From NCBI GenBank assembly GCA_964560135.1, contig CAZLKN010000036.1, positions 1 through 30,459 of the forward strand: 30,459 bases of DNA. The letters are read 5' to 3'. The position numbers and the translations under genes are program-made. This document shows positions 30,406 through 30,459 of the stretch, one piece after another. The stretch comes from CAZLKN01 sp964560135 (GTDB taxonomy: Bacteria; Actinomycetota; JAICYB01). Positions within the stretch are counted from its first letter, which is position 1; each line of letters starts with the position of its first letter. A model generated the notes under the pieces. The model was not told where the DNA came from. It saw nothing but the letters and a program-made list of their open reading frames with translations, and ran no database searches.

Positions 30406-30459
30406 TCAGTCGGCGGACGCCGCCGCCGCCTCGGTGGCCTCCGCCCACCCCGACAGCCA
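30406..30459 (-). CDS. C-terminal end of a minus-strand gene (partial)
   Basis: The minus strand from the right edge reads WLSGWAEATEAAAASAD and stops at TGA (30406-30408), 3 nt from the MBL gene stop. The Ala-rich acidic tail looks like a protein C-terminus, but too little is visible to identify the gene. Confidence 0.35.
   Translation of the reverse strand, partial: WLSGWAEATEAAAASAD

Overview
The window is about 30 kb of very GC-rich DNA with dense, often overlapping genes. It suggests a high-GC Gram-positive bacterium (Actinomycetota), probably outside the well-studied genera. Pointers are a UvrD2-type helicase with an HRDC domain, a DUF5709-like protein, frequent GTG/TTG starts, and several genes whose -10 box (TAnnnT-like) sits 6-7 nt before the start codon, the arrangement expected of leaderless mRNAs. 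The family or genus cannot be fixed from this sequence. No tRNA, rRNA, CRISPR array, complete transposon or prophage gene was seen.

Bases 1-11,650 look like an aromatic/branched-acid catabolic island. At the left edge is an ABC importer of the LivFGHM type, with the permease tail fused to LivG and then LivF. Facing it is a nine-gene minus-strand operon: paaA-paaB-paaC-paaD (phenylacetyl-CoA epoxidase), then E1-alpha, E1-beta and E2 of a 2-oxoacid dehydrogenase complex, a DUF3237 protein and a GlsB/YeaQ-type membrane protein. A second minus-strand operon (cyclase-family hydrolase, crotonase-type enoyl-CoA hydratase, PaaG-like isomerase) reads toward it. A plus-strand Phd/VapC-type toxin-antitoxin pair sits between the two. 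The simplest reading is that a 2-oxoacid (possibly phenylpyruvate) is decarboxylated to its CoA thioester, which is epoxidised by PaaABC and handled by PaaG and the hydratase. paaE, paaZ, paaK, E3 and a PaaR-type regulator are not in the window.

Bases 11,700-16,760 hold a NicO-family nickel/cobalt exporter-like membrane protein, a 5'-truncated PIN-domain gene, a histidine phosphatase, a membrane-anchored cyclophilin, a two-domain MaoC dehydratase and an alpha/beta hydrolase, closed by a strong hairpin. Bases 16,759-19,851 encode one long secreted right-handed beta-helix protein built of three repeats of the same module. Divergent from it is a Cys/Met-metabolism PLP enzyme, followed by a 59/60-bp tandem repeat block, uvrD2 and a dienelactone-hydrolase family gene.

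Bases 24,100-26,700 are accessory: a second Phd/VapC pair, two small secreted proteins of unknown function, three copies of a GC-rich hairpin (two with the same 19-bp tail), and a 30-bp remnant of one of the secreted genes next to a hairpin. This is the most repeat-rich and least explained part. The right end has a DUF5709-like hydrophilic protein, a B12-dependent acyl-CoA mutase large subunit, a small zinc-ribbon protein, a gene-free 400-bp stretch, an MBL-fold hydrolase with an altered metal motif, and the last codons of one more minus-strand gene.
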